Assembly: GCF_018449575.1 (NCBI RefSeq)
Contig: NZ_JAAVUT010000012.1
Coordinates: 1-64,000, forward strand
Source of the DNA: Sodalis sp. dw_96
GTDB taxonomy: Bacteria > Pseudomonadota > Gammaproteobacteria > Enterobacterales > Enterobacteriaceae
DNA length: 64,000 nt
Direction: 5' to 3'
A program made the translations under genes and the position numbers. This document shows positions 45,434 through 55,252 of this stretch, in pieces (the stretch's first letter is position 1; each line of letters starts with the position of its first letter). Below the pieces are notes generated by a model, which was given only the letters and a program-made list of their open reading frames with translations, was not told where the DNA came from and did no database searches.

Positions 45434-46387
45434 ATGAATCAACCCGCATTTATTATTACGATTGATACGGAAGGCGATAATCTTTGGCGCAATCATGAGC
45501 AAATTCTGACCAGAAATGCGCTTTTTTTGCCCCGGTTTCAGGCGTTGTGCGAAAAATTCGGTTTTAAACCCGTCTATCTCACCAACTATGAAATGGCGAT
45601 GGATAATGAGTATGTTGAATTCGCGAAAGATGTCATCGCCAGGGGCCACGGCGAGGTGGGCATGCATCTGCATGCATGGAACAGCCCGCCGTTAGTTGAT
45701 TTAACCGGTGATGACGGGCGGCACAAGCCTTATCTGATTGATTATTCAAACGAAATGATCATCGCCAAAGTGCGGTTTCAGACGCAGCTGCTGGAAGAGA
45801 CATTCCAGACTAAAATGCTCAGTCATCGCGCCGGGCGTTGGGCGCTGAATGAGTTCTATGTAAAAGTATTGATTGAAAACGGCTATCGCATCGATTGTTC
45901 CGTCACGCCACGGGTCGATTGGCGTCGTTCTCCCGGCGCACCTCAAGGCCGGGGCGGAACAAATTACATCGGCTTTCCCGATCAGGCCTATTTCATCGAC
46001 CCGGAAAATATTGCCGCTGCCGGTGACTCTCCGTTACTTGAAGTGCCGATGAGCACCCGCTACAAGCACCCAGGCTGGGTCAATACCGTCAAGACGCTTT
46101 ATGACACTCTCAGGGGCAAACAACGCACGCCGTCGGTGCACTGGCTGCGCCCTCAAGGCGGTAACGTGGCAAATATGCAATTGGTGGTTGATACCATGCT
46201 GGCCCGAGGAAGCGATTATGTGGAATTTATGCTGCATTCATCCGAACTGATGCCCGGCGGAAGCCCTACTTTCACCGATGAAGCCGCCATCGAGCGGTTG
46301 TATGCGGATATGGAACAGCTGTTTGAGTGGTTAAAAGGACGTGTCGTTGGCATGACATTGGCAGAATTTTACCAAAAAAAGACATGA
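45434..46387 (+). CDS. wabN: polysaccharide deacetylase-like protein, WabN-like
   Basis: A 317-residue protein with the deacetylase start AFIITIDTEGDNLWRNHEQI (metal-binding Asp/Glu), GEVGMHLHAWNSPPL with the paired His, LSHRAGRWALNE and VEFMLHSSELMPGGSP. In Klebsiella WabN removes the acetyl group of the core GlcNAc to give GlcN. It is cytoplasmic, without a signal peptide, and transcribed away from the wabH-waaQ-wabG operon. It is followed after 10 bases by a GT9 gene. Confidence 0.78.
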   Translation: MNQPAFIITIDTEGDNLWRNHEQILTRNALFLPRFQALCEKFGFKPVYLTNYEMAMDNEYVEFAKDVIARGHGEVGMHLHAWNSPPLVDLTGDDGRHKPYLIDYSNEMIIAKVRFQTQLLEETFQTKMLSHRAGRWALNEFYVKVLIENGYRIDCSVTPRVDWRRSPGAPQGRGGTNYIGFPDQAYFIDPENIAAAGDSPLLEVPMSTRYKHPGWVNTVKTLYDTLRGKQRTPSVHWLRPQGGNVANMQLVVDTMLARGSDYVEFMLHSSELMPGGSPTFTDEAAIERLYADMEQLFEWLKGRVVGMTLAEFYQKKT

Positions 46388-46397
46388 GCCTCGAGAA

Positions 46398-47504
46398 ATG
46401 AAGAAAAAGAAAGTTTTCCTGATTTATATTTTACTGAGTATTTATAATAAATTTTTTGGGCATTTAAAAGAAAGCAAAACGTTAAATGCAGCTTCTGAAT
46501 TTAACCGTATCGCTATAATGTCTACTACCGCATTAGGTGATCTTTTATTCAATACACCGGCCATTCACGCATTACGTAAACGCTATCCTGCAGCTCATTT
46601 TACTTTGGTTTCAAGCAATAAGAACAGCGCCATGGTGGAAGGCAGCCCCTATTTCAATAAGATAATCTATTGGGATAACAAAATTAAGCATGCCTATGGC
46701 GTGATTAAACAATTACGGCAATCCAGGCCACAGCTGACTGTCATACTTCATTCGCATATGCCCTACGATGTGCTCATCGCCGTGATGGCGGGCAGCCATT
46801 ATATCATGCGTGACAATTATGCGACGGATTCGCAATTACTGAATCCCTTGTTGGCGGCTTTTTCAGGAAAATTTAACGGTCATATCATTTCACGCAAGTT
46901 AACGTTGCTGAACATTCTGGGATGCGATACAGGCGACACCAATATGCATATACCCGTGGATTTCGAGCGTCTGGAAAAAATTCCCCATCAAATCAATATC
47001 GGCTTCCAAATGGGGGCATCGGAGACTATCCGGCAATGGCCTATTTATCGTTTTACCGAGCTGACCCGGTCTATTCTTGCCCTTAATTCGGCAATGGCTC
47101 AATACCGTATTACCCTGATCGGCAGTGGTAAGGAAACGGATCTGGCTGATGCGTTTATGGCGTCGTTAACCACCGATGAGAGACAATATATCGTCTCACT
47201 GGTGGGAAAAACCAGTCTGAAGCAGCTGCTATCACACATTGCCAATTTGGATATGTTGGTGACCGGTGATACCGGACCATTGCATATCGCGGTTGCCCTG
47301 AACGTCAAAACGGTCAGCCTGTTCGCCACGGCGAATCCCCACCATACCGGGCCGCTGCAGTCGTTGGAATTGCACAAGATTATCTATGTTAAAGATCGAT
47401 TGGATGCCGGGGAGTCTGCTCCAAAGGATTTCCCGTTGGCGATTATCTCCGCCGATGAGGTGTTTTCCGAAATCAAAAAGCTGGCCTCGCCTAATATACC
47501 CTAA
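46398..47504 (+). CDS. GT9 heptosyltransferase-like protein
   Basis: A 368-residue GT9 protein with an N-terminal hydrophobic stretch and FNRIAIMSTTALGDLLFNTP, INIGFQMGASETIRQWPIYR and LVTGDTGPLHIAVALNVKTV, all of ADP-heptose transferase style. It probably adds a heptose to the outer core, as a fourth GT9 besides WaaC, WaaF and WaaQ. It is co-transcribed with wabN. Its last three codons and stop (ATA CCC TAA) come from a palindromic repeat element at 47495, so the native C-terminus may have been changed. Confidence 0.8.
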   Translation: MKKKKVFLIYILLSIYNKFFGHLKESKTLNAASEFNRIAIMSTTALGDLLFNTPAIHALRKRYPAAHFTLVSSNKNSAMVEGSPYFNKIIYWDNKIKHAYGVIKQLRQSRPQLTVILHSHMPYDVLIAVMAGSHYIMRDNYATDSQLLNPLLAAFSGKFNGHIISRKLTLLNILGCDTGDTNMHIPVDFERLEKIPHQINIGFQMGASETIRQWPIYRFTELTRSILALNSAMAQYRITLIGSGKETDLADAFMASLTTDERQYIVSLVGKTSLKQLLSHIANLDMLVTGDTGPLHIAVALNVKTVSLFATANPHHTGPLQSLELHKIIYVKDRLDAGESAPKDFPLAIISADEVFSEIKKLASPNIP

Positions 47505-47633
47505 ATCATTCGAGTTGCAGGAAGGCGGCGACACACCGACAAATCTGCCTGGAGCAGAATTGAACGCTGCCTACAGCGGCCAGAGGGGCCGAGTATTGCC
47601 AACGCACCTGCAGGTTGAAGTATGACGGGTATA
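47495..47633. repeat. enterobacterial imperfect palindromic repeat (about 139 bp)
   Basis: The element starts TATACCCTAAATCATTCGAG with TTGCAGGAAGGCGGC following, and ends with CTGCAGGTTGAAGTATGACG before GGTATA, so the ends are inverted repeats. This matches a dispersed repeat I recall from Serratia, Yersinia, Dickeya and Pectobacterium genomes. It lies between the convergent GT9 and waaL genes and provides the GT9 stop codon. A fragment of one end also occurs at 4966-4981. Confidence 0.7.
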
Positions 47634-47649
47634 AGCGGGTTAAGTATCC

Positions 47650-48825
47650 TCAGCAAGTTTTTTCAACCGGCGGGCTGAGTATAATCGCCAGGGGAAACCA
47701 AAATAAATACCATGTCACGCCGGGGTTGCTGACGACAAACATGCCTTGGGTGGTAAAGAAAAAAATCATAAACAGAAATAACGAAGCTTCAAACCCCTGC
47801 CGATGGGTCAAATGTTTTTTCGCCATGCAGAGGCCATATGACAGAACACCCCCCAGTAAAAACAATCCGACGACGCCGCCCTTTAGCAGAGCGGAGAGAT
47901 AGAGGCTATGTGTGGTCTTGACCGGATCGTTAAGACTATTGATAAAATTTAGTTCTTTGTTGAATCCCCAGCCGAAAAAAGGATGTATTTTCACCATATC
48001 CAGGGTATGCACCCAAATGCCGACACGAATGAAGCTTTGCTGGTACGCGGTCTCAAATCGGTTAAATAAGATATACTCAAAATTCATCATTACAATGAAC
48101 GATGCCAGCATAATGATGAAAATCAGAAAAATAACGATATGATGCTTTCGAATAGCCGGTTTCAATAATAAAAGAGGCAAAAGCGAAACAACGAATGAGA
48201 GCAATGGTCCTCGGCTCTGTGTCAGGATAACACCAATAAACAAAAAAGGTATTGGCAGGTAGAACCACTTGTTATTTGTATCCCTGATCGTTATCAGACA
48301 TAAAAAAATCCCAAGACAAAAATAGCCCGCCAGGTCAATAACATTTGATGGTGAAGCGAAAAAAGAAACTGTTAACCTATTGGTGAGGATAGTCGGCTTA
48401 TCAACGCAATAAAAAATTAAGAACAGTAGAACCAGAATCCCGGCCAACGCGAAAAGTAACGCCCCGTTTTTTTTTCCATTGAGGCAAATTTGGCGATAAA
48501 TGAATAAAAAAGCCAGTAGATATAAAGAATGAGTTACGGCTGAGGTAAAGTCCCTGGGATTATCCGACCAAAGTGTACTGAGGCAGAAGTAGAGCAGAAA
48601 GCCTGCTGTGATGAGAAAACCTTTTTTGAAGGCAGTATCCTTGAGAAAAATTCCCACCAATTTTTTCTTGTCGGTAAAAAGAGTTATTACCAGCAGTATA
48701 AGGGACAGATGAAATAAATTATTGACCTTGCTATAACCGCAAAATATTGCGCTAAACATTAAAAACAATTGATAGAAAAATATATAATTTTTTTCGGAAA
48801 ATTGTTTAATCCTAATGGACGTCAT
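47650..48825 (-). CDS. waaL: O-antigen ligase
   Basis: A 391-residue polytopic membrane protein of the Wzy_C/O-antigen ligase superfamily that joins O-antigen to the lipid A-core in the periplasm. About 11-12 helices are visible. The large periplasmic loop holds THSLYLSALLKGGVVG with its conserved His, and TQSRGPLLSFVVSLLP has the conserved Arg. ATG 48825 (MTSIRIKQFSEKNYIF) is preferred; it overlaps the upstream gene by 14 bases. WaaL sequences vary widely, so the core acceptor cannot be predicted. Confidence 0.85.
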   Translation of the reverse strand: MTSIRIKQFSEKNYIFFYQLFLMFSAIFCGYSKVNNLFHLSLILLVITLFTDKKKLVGIFLKDTAFKKGFLITAGFLLYFCLSTLWSDNPRDFTSAVTHSLYLLAFLFIYRQICLNGKKNGALLFALAGILVLLFLIFYCVDKPTILTNRLTVSFFASPSNVIDLAGYFCLGIFLCLITIRDTNNKWFYLPIPFLFIGVILTQSRGPLLSFVVSLLPLLLLKPAIRKHHIVIFLIFIIMLASFIVMMNFEYILFNRFETAYQQSFIRVGIWVHTLDMVKIHPFFGWGFNKELNFINSLNDPVKTTHSLYLSALLKGGVVGLFLLGGVLSYGLCMAKKHLTHRQGFEASLFLFMIFFFTTQGMFVVSNPGVTWYLFWFPLAIILSPPVEKTC

Positions 48826-49711
48826 AAATATCGACCTTTTCAAATATATCATTACCCAATGCACTGTGTTTGGAGAGATTTTTGACGGTAATGCCTTTCT
48901 TCTTCAACACAATGCTGGCATGCCTAAAGGCGGGTTCTATCAAATTGGTGAATTTCTCATCGAGAAAACAGGGCAGCTTATTCTTTTCATTCTCATAAAA
49001 ACGCGGTTGAGCAAAATTATTCATGTCCAGGCCGGCGACATATACCGTCTGAAAGCCCATAAACGCCACGATTTGCAATGCCCAATACACAACTGTACCG
49101 GCATCAAAAATCCCGCTGCGGATGTCATTGTTGAAGGCGATATGCTTGTGTTCGGGGCAGATTGACACTTCTCTGGCGTTGCCATAAGTATCCCAAATTT
49201 GACCCGGTATCACTTTACGTTGATAAATCTTGTAACAAGCGTCTTCAATTATCACCACTTTGCATTGTATTTTTGATGAGGTAAATGCGTTGATGATTTT
49301 AACCACGCCGTGCAAGGTGGTAAACAGTGTGATAGCGGGATTGAATATCACCCCTTTTACCATCTCGAGTTTTTTATCGATAAAAGTCATATCAACAATG
49401 ACATAAAATTGAAAATCTATTTTATCCTTCAGAGCATAAGCCCCGTTGACACCCATTATCGGCATCGCGGGGATACGAGAAAAATCCATATCCTTGATGG
49501 ATGGCCCCGTGGCGGTGATAAGGATGTTTCCGGCATGCTGTCCCTTGAATGATGAGAGTTTTCGCATTGTTACCGATTCACCCCGATAGCGCAGTGATGT
49601 TATCTCACCGGTGGGCGCACGGGTTATTTTCACGTACGGCCATAAATTCTCATTGTGCCTAAAGGCCCGTGATCGCGTATACCGGTAGATTTGCTTAAAA
49701 AATGTACTCAT
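48812..49711 (-). CDS. LPS core biosynthesis protein, WaaZ-like
   Basis: A 299-residue soluble protein with NILITATGPSIKDMDFSRIP, GVNGAYALKDKIDFQFYVIV and AGTVVYWALQIVAFMGFQTV, resembling WaaZ/RfaZ and DUF115-type proteins that handle Kdo III or other core decorations. It is placed between waaC and waaL, as part of the same minus-strand operon. The resemblance is from remembered motifs; a related glycosyltransferase of another specificity is possible. Confidence 0.55.
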   Translation of the reverse strand: MSTFFKQIYRYTRSRAFRHNENLWPYVKITRAPTGEITSLRYRGESVTMRKLSSFKGQHAGNILITATGPSIKDMDFSRIPAMPIMGVNGAYALKDKIDFQFYVIVDMTFIDKKLEMVKGVIFNPAITLFTTLHGVVKIINAFTSSKIQCKVVIIEDACYKIYQRKVIPGQIWDTYGNAREVSICPEHKHIAFNNDIRSGIFDAGTVVYWALQIVAFMGFQTVYVAGLDMNNFAQPRFYENEKNKLPCFLDEKFTNLIEPAFRHASIVLKKKGITVKNLSKHSALGNDIFEKVDIYDVH

Positions 49712-49714
49712 TTT

Positions 49715-50686
49715 TCACTCAATATCGTCAAGCAATTCTGCAATATTAGCGGGTTTAATGTCTTTCATGTAATGACTTCCGGCAGGTGCTGTCACAAAAA
49801 TCTGATTCTTACCATAACTGCCAATCAATTTGGGATCGGTGGGGCCATAAAGTACGATATTGGGACGGTCTAACGCGGCAGCCAAATGACTTAACCCTGT
49901 ATCAACCGAAACCACCGCTTTTGCACCGGCCAACACCCTGGCAACTTCACTAAGTGTAAGTCTTGGAAGTACTTCAACATAAGGGAAATTTTCTGAAAGT
50001 CGTACCGCACGCTGAAATTCCGGCTCCGAACCCCAGGGTAATTTGATTTTGAGGCCGCGAGCCGCCATCAAACCAATTAATTCACGCCAGTGCGATTCCG
50101 GCCAGTGTTTTTCCGCCCGGGTGGTGGCATGTAAAAATACCAGGTACGGTGCGGCGGCCGGCTGATCCGGCGGAGAGCTGAAATGCCCTGCGATGGCATA
50201 ATCGCCTTTTACCGGCGGAACCTTATAACCCAGGCTGATGGCGAAGAGTTGGCGGATGCGCTCTACGGCGTGCTGACGGCGGGCAACGGCATGACGTTGG
50301 TTATAAAACCAGCTGGCGAAAGGTTCGCGCGCGCTTTTACAGTCCAGGCCGTGCTTTTCTCCCCTGGCGACGCGGGTGACCAGGGCCGCGCTTTTGATCA
50401 GTCCCTGGGCGTCAATCACCCGGTCATACTGCTGGCGTCGCAAGAGCTTTTTGAAGTCGCAGCGCTCCTGGCGGGCAACGTTGCCGAACCAGTTTTTTCG
50501 CCAACGCCTGATGGCCACCGATATCACCTGTTCCACTGCCGGATGCCAGGACGGAATTTGCGCAAAACTTTCTTCCACTGCCCAGTCGAAACGAATGCCG
50601 GGTAGGGCGTGCATGGCGTCCGTCAAGGCGGGCAGAGTATGCAGGATATCCCCCATGGAAGAGGTTTTGACGATGAGCACCCGCAT
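49715..50686 (-). CDS. waaC: LPS heptosyltransferase I
   Basis: A 323-residue GT9 enzyme that adds the first heptose to Kdo. It starts MRVLIVKTSSMGDILHTLPA, with YLVFLHATTRAEKHWPESHW and VVSVDTGLSHLAAALDRPNI as the acceptor and ADP-heptose sites. ATG 50686 overlaps the waaF stop (TGATG). It is very similar in layout to E. coli WaaC. Confidence 0.96.
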   Translation of the reverse strand: MRVLIVKTSSMGDILHTLPALTDAMHALPGIRFDWAVEESFAQIPSWHPAVEQVISVAIRRWRKNWFGNVARQERCDFKKLLRRQQYDRVIDAQGLIKSAALVTRVARGEKHGLDCKSAREPFASWFYNQRHAVARRQHAVERIRQLFAISLGYKVPPVKGDYAIAGHFSSPPDQPAAAPYLVFLHATTRAEKHWPESHWRELIGLMAARGLKIKLPWGSEPEFQRAVRLSENFPYVEVLPRLTLSEVARVLAGAKAVVSVDTGLSHLAAALDRPNIVLYGPTDPKLIGSYGKNQIFVTAPAGSHYMKDIKPANIAELLDDIE

Positions 50687-51732
50687 CAATTTTCCTTACC
50701 GGCGGCAAGGAGGGTATTGAGTTCGCCCATGACCTGTTCAGGCTGGATATCAATAAGACTCTGGTGATAACCCTGGGCGTCGTCGCCTTTACGTATCCTC
50801 TGGTAGCCGGTAATCAGCCGTATCACCCGTGCCCGGCGGGAGAGCGGCGGGGTAAAATCGGGACTGCTGGGGCCATAGAGCGCCACCAATGGCCGATCCA
50901 GCGCGGCGGCCACGTGCATCAAGCCCGAATCGTTACTCACCACTGCCCGGCAGGCGGCAATCAGGGTAACGGCCTGTTCAAGGGATGTGGCGCCGGCCAG
51001 GTTCCGGCAATAAGGCCTGTCGTTCACCGGCAGCAGAGCGATAATTTCATTCCCCGCCGGCTGGTCTTTCGCCGAGCCGAAAAGAACGGTTTGGTATCCC
51101 CTGTCAATCAGCGATTTTGCCAGGGAGGCATAATGGTAATGAGGCCAGCGTTTGGCTGGCCCGAACTCCGCGCCGGGGCAAAAGCCCACCAGGGGACGGC
51201 CGTTATCCAGGCTGAAATTTTTTACGGCAGCCGCGGATTCAGTTTCGCCGACCCGTAGGCGCGGCCACGGCAAGGGTTGTGGTAACTCCTCAGCCGAGCG
51301 GATGGCTCCGGGATAAGCCAGTGCGACATAACGCTGAACCATCAGGGGAAATGCGGTTTTATCCAATACCCGCAAATCGTTGAGCAGCCCGTAGCGCATT
51401 TCGCCGCGCCACCCGGTGCGTTTCGGGATGCCGGCAAAAAAAGGCACCAGGGCTGACTTGAAGGAGTTGGGCAATATCAATGCCCGATGATAGTGTTCAT
51501 CCCTCAGTTCCCGTCCGAGCCGGCGACGTTCCCAGAGCTGCAGCGCTCCATGGCCGAGAGGCATGGGCAGCGCCCGGCGCACCTCCGGCATCCGATTAAG
51601 CAGCGGACGACACCAGGCCGGCGCCATCACGTCTATTTCCGCTGCGGGATGAAGATCCTTTATGCTGCGATACAAACTTTGCGACATCATCATGTCGCCC
51701 ACCCAGGATGGCCCGATAATCAGTATTTTCAT
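50686..51732 (-). CDS. waaF: LPS heptosyltransferase II
   Basis: A 348-residue GT9 enzyme that adds heptose II. Motifs are MKILIIGPSWVGDMMMSQSL, GFCPGAEFGPAKRWPHYHYA and VVSNDSGLMHVAAALDRPLV. Its length matches E. coli WaaF (348). It is 28 bases downstream of hldD and overlaps waaC by one base, forming the standard hldD-waaF-waaC operon. Confidence 0.97.
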   Translation of the reverse strand: MKILIIGPSWVGDMMMSQSLYRSIKDLHPAAEIDVMAPAWCRPLLNRMPEVRRALPMPLGHGALQLWERRRLGRELRDEHYHRALILPNSFKSALVPFFAGIPKRTGWRGEMRYGLLNDLRVLDKTAFPLMVQRYVALAYPGAIRSAEELPQPLPWPRLRVGETESAAAVKNFSLDNGRPLVGFCPGAEFGPAKRWPHYHYASLAKSLIDRGYQTVLFGSAKDQPAGNEIIALLPVNDRPYCRNLAGATSLEQAVTLIAACRAVVSNDSGLMHVAAALDRPLVALYGPSSPDFTPPLSRRARVIRLITGYQRIRKGDDAQGYHQSLIDIQPEQVMGELNTLLAAGKEN

Positions 51733-51760
51733 GCCGCCGATATCTTCCCTTGCGCTAATT

Positions 51761-52693
51761 TCAACGGGTGCGATTGAGCCAGGCCAAATAGGTGGACACC
51801 CCTTCGGCTACTGTTTTGAATGGCTTATCGTAACCCGCGGCGCGCAATTGGGTTAAATCGGCTTGTGTGTAGGCTTGATAGCGGCCTTTAAGTTTCTCGG
51901 GAAAATCAATATATTCAATCTGGCCTTTTTTATGGAAATCCAATACCGCATCCGCTACCGCCTGGAATGACTCGGCCCGGCCGGTACCGCAATTAAAAAT
52001 GCCGGAAACCCCGTTTTGCCAGAACCACAAATTCACCTCGGCGACGTCGCCGACATAGATGAAATCGCGTTTGAACCCCTCGCTGCCGGAAAATAATTTA
52101 GGATTCTCACCGGCGAGGATCTGGTTGTTAAGATGAAAAGCCACGCTGGCCATACTGCCCTTGTGTCCTTCACGGGGTCCGTAAACATTGAAATAGCGGA
52201 ACCCGCAAATTTGTGAATCCGTCTGCGGCAACAGGGTGCGCACATACTGGTCGAACAAGAATTTAGAATAGCCATAAACGTTTAGCGGCTGTTCATACTG
52301 ACGCTGTTCGATAAAGTTTTCCGTCCTGCCGCCATAGGTCGCGGCGGAAGACGCATAAAGGAAGGGAATCGTCCGTTCAAGGCAATAATGCAGTAATTCC
52401 TTAGAGTATTGATAGTTGTTGTCCATCATATACTTCCCGTCCCACTCGGTGGTGGAAGAGCAGGCGCCTTCGTGGAACACCGCTTCTATATCGCCGAAAT
52501 CGTCGCCGGCGATGATACTGGCGATGAAATCCTCTTTATCCATGTAATCGGTGATATCCAGGTCCACCAGATTGACAAATTTGGTGCCGTCCTTGAGGTT
52601 ATCCACCACGAGGATATCGTTATACCCGACATTATTCAGAGACTTAACAATATTGCTGCCGATAAACCCGGCCCCACCAGTGACGACTATCAT
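51761..52693 (-). CDS. hldD: ADP-L-glycero-D-manno-heptose 6-epimerase
   Basis: A 310-residue SDR epimerase that makes the ADP-L,D-heptose used by WaaC, WaaF and WaaQ. The NADP motif is [13 protein letters not shown], and the active site is [10 protein letters not shown] (Tyr and Lys) with ASSAATYG. The length is as in E. coli (310). It is the first gene of the hldD-waaF-waaC operon; a TATGCT -10-like box lies upstream on the minus strand. Confidence 0.97.
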   Translation of the reverse strand: MIVVTGGAGFIGSNIVKSLNNVGYNDILVVDNLKDGTKFVNLVDLDITDYMDKEDFIASIIAGDDFGDIEAVFHEGACSSTTEWDGKYMMDNNYQYSKELLHYCLERTIPFLYASSAATYGGRTENFIEQRQYEQPLNVYGYSKFLFDQYVRTLLPQTDSQICGFRYFNVYGPREGHKGSMASVAFHLNNQILAGENPKLFSGSEGFKRDFIYVGDVAEVNLWFWQNGVSGIFNCGTGRAESFQAVADAVLDFHKKGQIEYIDFPEKLKGRYQAYTQADLTQLRAAGYDKPFKTVAEGVSTYLAWLNRTR

Positions 52694-52776
52694 GGATTAA
52701 CCCTTGTTTAATCTTGGCGGAGCAGGCACTGCGTCTGCCCCTTTATGGCTCTTAGCATAGCATTTTCGGCGTAAGC

Positions 52777-53700
52777 TTAATATCCGTCCGGCGCGGAACT
52801 GAACCAATGCTTAATCTGTATCACCCACGGCGTCTGATCCAAACTCGAATATATCACCTGGAACATCACATCGGCGTAAACCGGCGGCGGAGCCTGCTTC
52901 ACGATACATTGCGGAATGCCCCTAAACGGACGACGGGGCCGGACAGGCGCCGGTGACGGCGCGGGGACGGGTGATAAAGCATCGTTCAGCAGCGAGCTGG
53001 GAGCCACCAGCACGATATCCGACGGCAAGGCCGGCAACATCTGCTGCAGCACTTTGACGGTATTCGGGTGAGGGTGGCCGATGGCTATTGCAAAGCCGTT
53101 ACGGCGTGCCAAGGCTATGGCTCGGTTGAATTGCCCCCGGATGTCGTCTTCGTTGGCGGTGTCGTCCAGGAACACATTGCGTTTGATCACCTTGACCCCG
53201 GTGCCGGCCGCCGCCTGGCGCGACTGGCTATTCCCGATGGTCATGCTATCGAGAAAATAAAAGGGATAATGACTCAGCACCTGCATGACATTCTGCATGC
53301 CGTTCAGGTTGGAGGTCATGGCGCTGCCCATGTGGTTGTTCACGCCGACGGCATAGGGAACTTTGCTCACCGCATCACGCACGATGCGGGCAATCTCATC
53401 CCGGCTCATGTCCGGGCGCAACGTGCCCCGTTCCAGGGGCTGCTTGCTCAATGGCGCCATCGGCAGATGGATCAGGACCTCCCGCCCCTGAGCGTGGGCC
53501 TTGCGGGCCATTTCCGCGGCGTAGGGCGCGTTGGGCAATACGGCAATGGATATGGCGGTGGGCATGGTCAACACTTGATTTTCATTTTGCGGACGATAGC
53601 CAAAGTCATCAATGACAATGGACAGCCTGCCGGCAATAGCGAATATCGGCATACCAAGCAGGAGCAGGAGTATCAGGGCCGCCAGTTTTTTTAACAACAC
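52777..53700 (-). CDS. yibQ: divergent polysaccharide deacetylase family protein YibQ
   Basis: A 307-residue exported protein with signal peptide (KLAALILLLLLGMPIFAIAG) and the PF04748 divergent deacetylase fold: RLSIVIDDFGYRPQNENQVL, LPMAPLSKQPLERGTLRPDM, VNNHMGSAMTSN and IAIGHPHPNTV with metal-type Asp and His. The role is unknown; it is always next to envC. It starts two bases after the envC stop. The Pro-rich linker near residue 250 and the tail are less conserved. Confidence 0.9.
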   Translation of the reverse strand: MLLKKLAALILLLLLGMPIFAIAGRLSIVIDDFGYRPQNENQVLTMPTAISIAVLPNAPYAAEMARKAHAQGREVLIHLPMAPLSKQPLERGTLRPDMSRDEIARIVRDAVSKVPYAVGVNNHMGSAMTSNLNGMQNVMQVLSHYPFYFLDSMTIGNSQSRQAAAGTGVKVIKRNVFLDDTANEDDIRGQFNRAIALARRNGFAIAIGHPHPNTVKVLQQMLPALPSDIVLVAPSSLLNDALSPVPAPSPAPVRPRRPFRGIPQCIVKQAPPPVYADVMFQVIYSSLDQTPWVIQIKHWFSSAPDGY

Positions 53701-53701
53701 G

Positions 53702-55003
53702 CTATCTTCCTAACCATGGCAACGGGTTGACCGCCTGGCCACGACGACGAATTTCGAAATAGAGGGCGGAGGTATCCTGCCCGCCGCTAGTGCCCACCAG
53801 CGCGATGGGCTGGCCGGATTTAACCTGATCCCCCACCTTCACCAGGGCGCTTTGGTTGTAGCCGTAAAGACTCATATCCCCTTGGCCGTGTTCAACCACC
53901 ACTACCAGGCCATAGCCTTGGAGCCAGTCGGCCATCAGTACGCGGCCGTCGGCAATGGCTTTGACTTCGGTACCTTCCGGGGCGGCGATAACCATGCCCT
54001 TCCAACGAAGCTCACCTTGCAGGGATTCACCGAACCGGTGCAGGGTCCGGCCCCTGACCGGCCACATGGCTTGCCCGGCGGGCGCACCCAACCCGCCGGT
54101 ACGGGAGATAAGCTCCCGTTCGCTGTCGGAAGGTTTATAGGTCGCTCCCTGACGTTTAGCCTGTTCCTGCCGTTCCCGAACCTGCTGCGCCTCGCGTTCT
54201 TCCCGCTCGGCACGGGCTTTGGCTTCCCTTTCGGCGCGGGCGATATCGTTTTGCAGGCGAGTTTCGTTTTGCCGCAGTTCGTTCAGGCTCAGCTGATCCT
54301 GATGAATGGAAGTGTCCAGGGCGGAGAGCGTTTTCTTTCTCGCTTGACGGGCGTTTTCCAGCGTTTTCTGCTCCGATTGCTGCTGTCGCAACAATGTTGC
54401 CTGCCGCAGCTGTTTTTGCTGCAGATCGGTTTTCTGGGCCGCCAACTGCTGCCGGGTCTGTTTGAGATCTAGAATGGATTTTTCCCGCGCCTGATTGAGA
54501 TAGCTGAAATAGGCCAGAATCCTTTCGCTGCGCTGGCTCTCCTCTCCGCTTAATATCAACTGCAGGCCGGAGTTGCGACCCTGGCGGAATGCCGCGTCCA
54601 ATTGTTGAGCCAGCAGCTTCTGCTGGGCCGTCTGACGCCCTTGAAGCTGCTTGATGGATTGGCTCAAGCGGTCGATATCCGCGGTTAACGACGCCAGCGT
54701 GCCTTGTGTCTCGCGCAGGGCCCGGCTGGATTGGGAAATGGACTCTTCCTGTTTTTTCAGCTGACTTAGCAACGCGCCGCGCTGTTGTTGCTGTTGCCGA
54801 ACGCTTTTTTCTTTCTCGGCGATGTTTTGCTGCAGGGTTTTAAGCTGTTGTTTATTGTTGTCGTCGGCATGTCCGGCCACAGGCAATAACATTACGCCAG
54901 CATAAAACAGGCTGGCGTAAACATGTCGCTTTAACGTAGAAAAATGGCCTTGGCCGCCGTTTTCCCTGATATTCACTCTTTTCAACGATGCCTTTCCCCT
55001 CAT
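53702..55003 (-). CDS. envC: murein hydrolase activator EnvC
   Basis: A 433-residue periplasmic protein that activates AmiA and AmiB during cell division. A signal peptide (ASLFYAGVMLLPVAGHAD) is followed by about 230 residues of Gln/Arg-rich coiled coil and a degenerate LytM domain whose zinc ligands are replaced (LYGYNQS, LYFEIRR), as in E. coli EnvC. The N-terminus (MRGKASLKRVNIRENG) is longer than usual; a start inside it is possible. gpmM, normally next to envC in enterobacteria, is absent. Confidence 0.93.
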   Translation of the reverse strand: MRGKASLKRVNIRENGGQGHFSTLKRHVYASLFYAGVMLLPVAGHADDNNKQQLKTLQQNIAEKEKSVRQQQQQRGALLSQLKKQEESISQSSRALRETQGTLASLTADIDRLSQSIKQLQGRQTAQQKLLAQQLDAAFRQGRNSGLQLILSGEESQRSERILAYFSYLNQAREKSILDLKQTRQQLAAQKTDLQQKQLRQATLLRQQQSEQKTLENARQARKKTLSALDTSIHQDQLSLNELRQNETRLQNDIARAEREAKARAEREEREAQQVRERQEQAKRQGATYKPSDSERELISRTGGLGAPAGQAMWPVRGRTLHRFGESLQGELRWKGMVIAAPEGTEVKAIADGRVLMADWLQGYGLVVVVEHGQGDMSLYGYNQSALVKVGDQVKSGQPIALVGTSGGQDTSALYFEIRRRGQAVNPLPWLGR

Positions 55004-55252
55004 TGATAAGATTATTTCACGTTGAACAGCGGCTTACCAGTTATCTATGGCGTAATTCCGTGCCCCTGCGCATCGGCACGCGCGTGTAAGAGATATAATT
55101 AAGCGATAAAGCCCACCCTTTTTAGCGACATGGGGCGCAATGTGGTTAGTTTCTTCTTTCCGGCCATGTATATTGGCTGAATTTGCCGTAATGCGAGGGT
55201 ATACTCGAAGCCTTTACTGCGTGGCCACAACTCACGGGAGCTTTTACACCCC

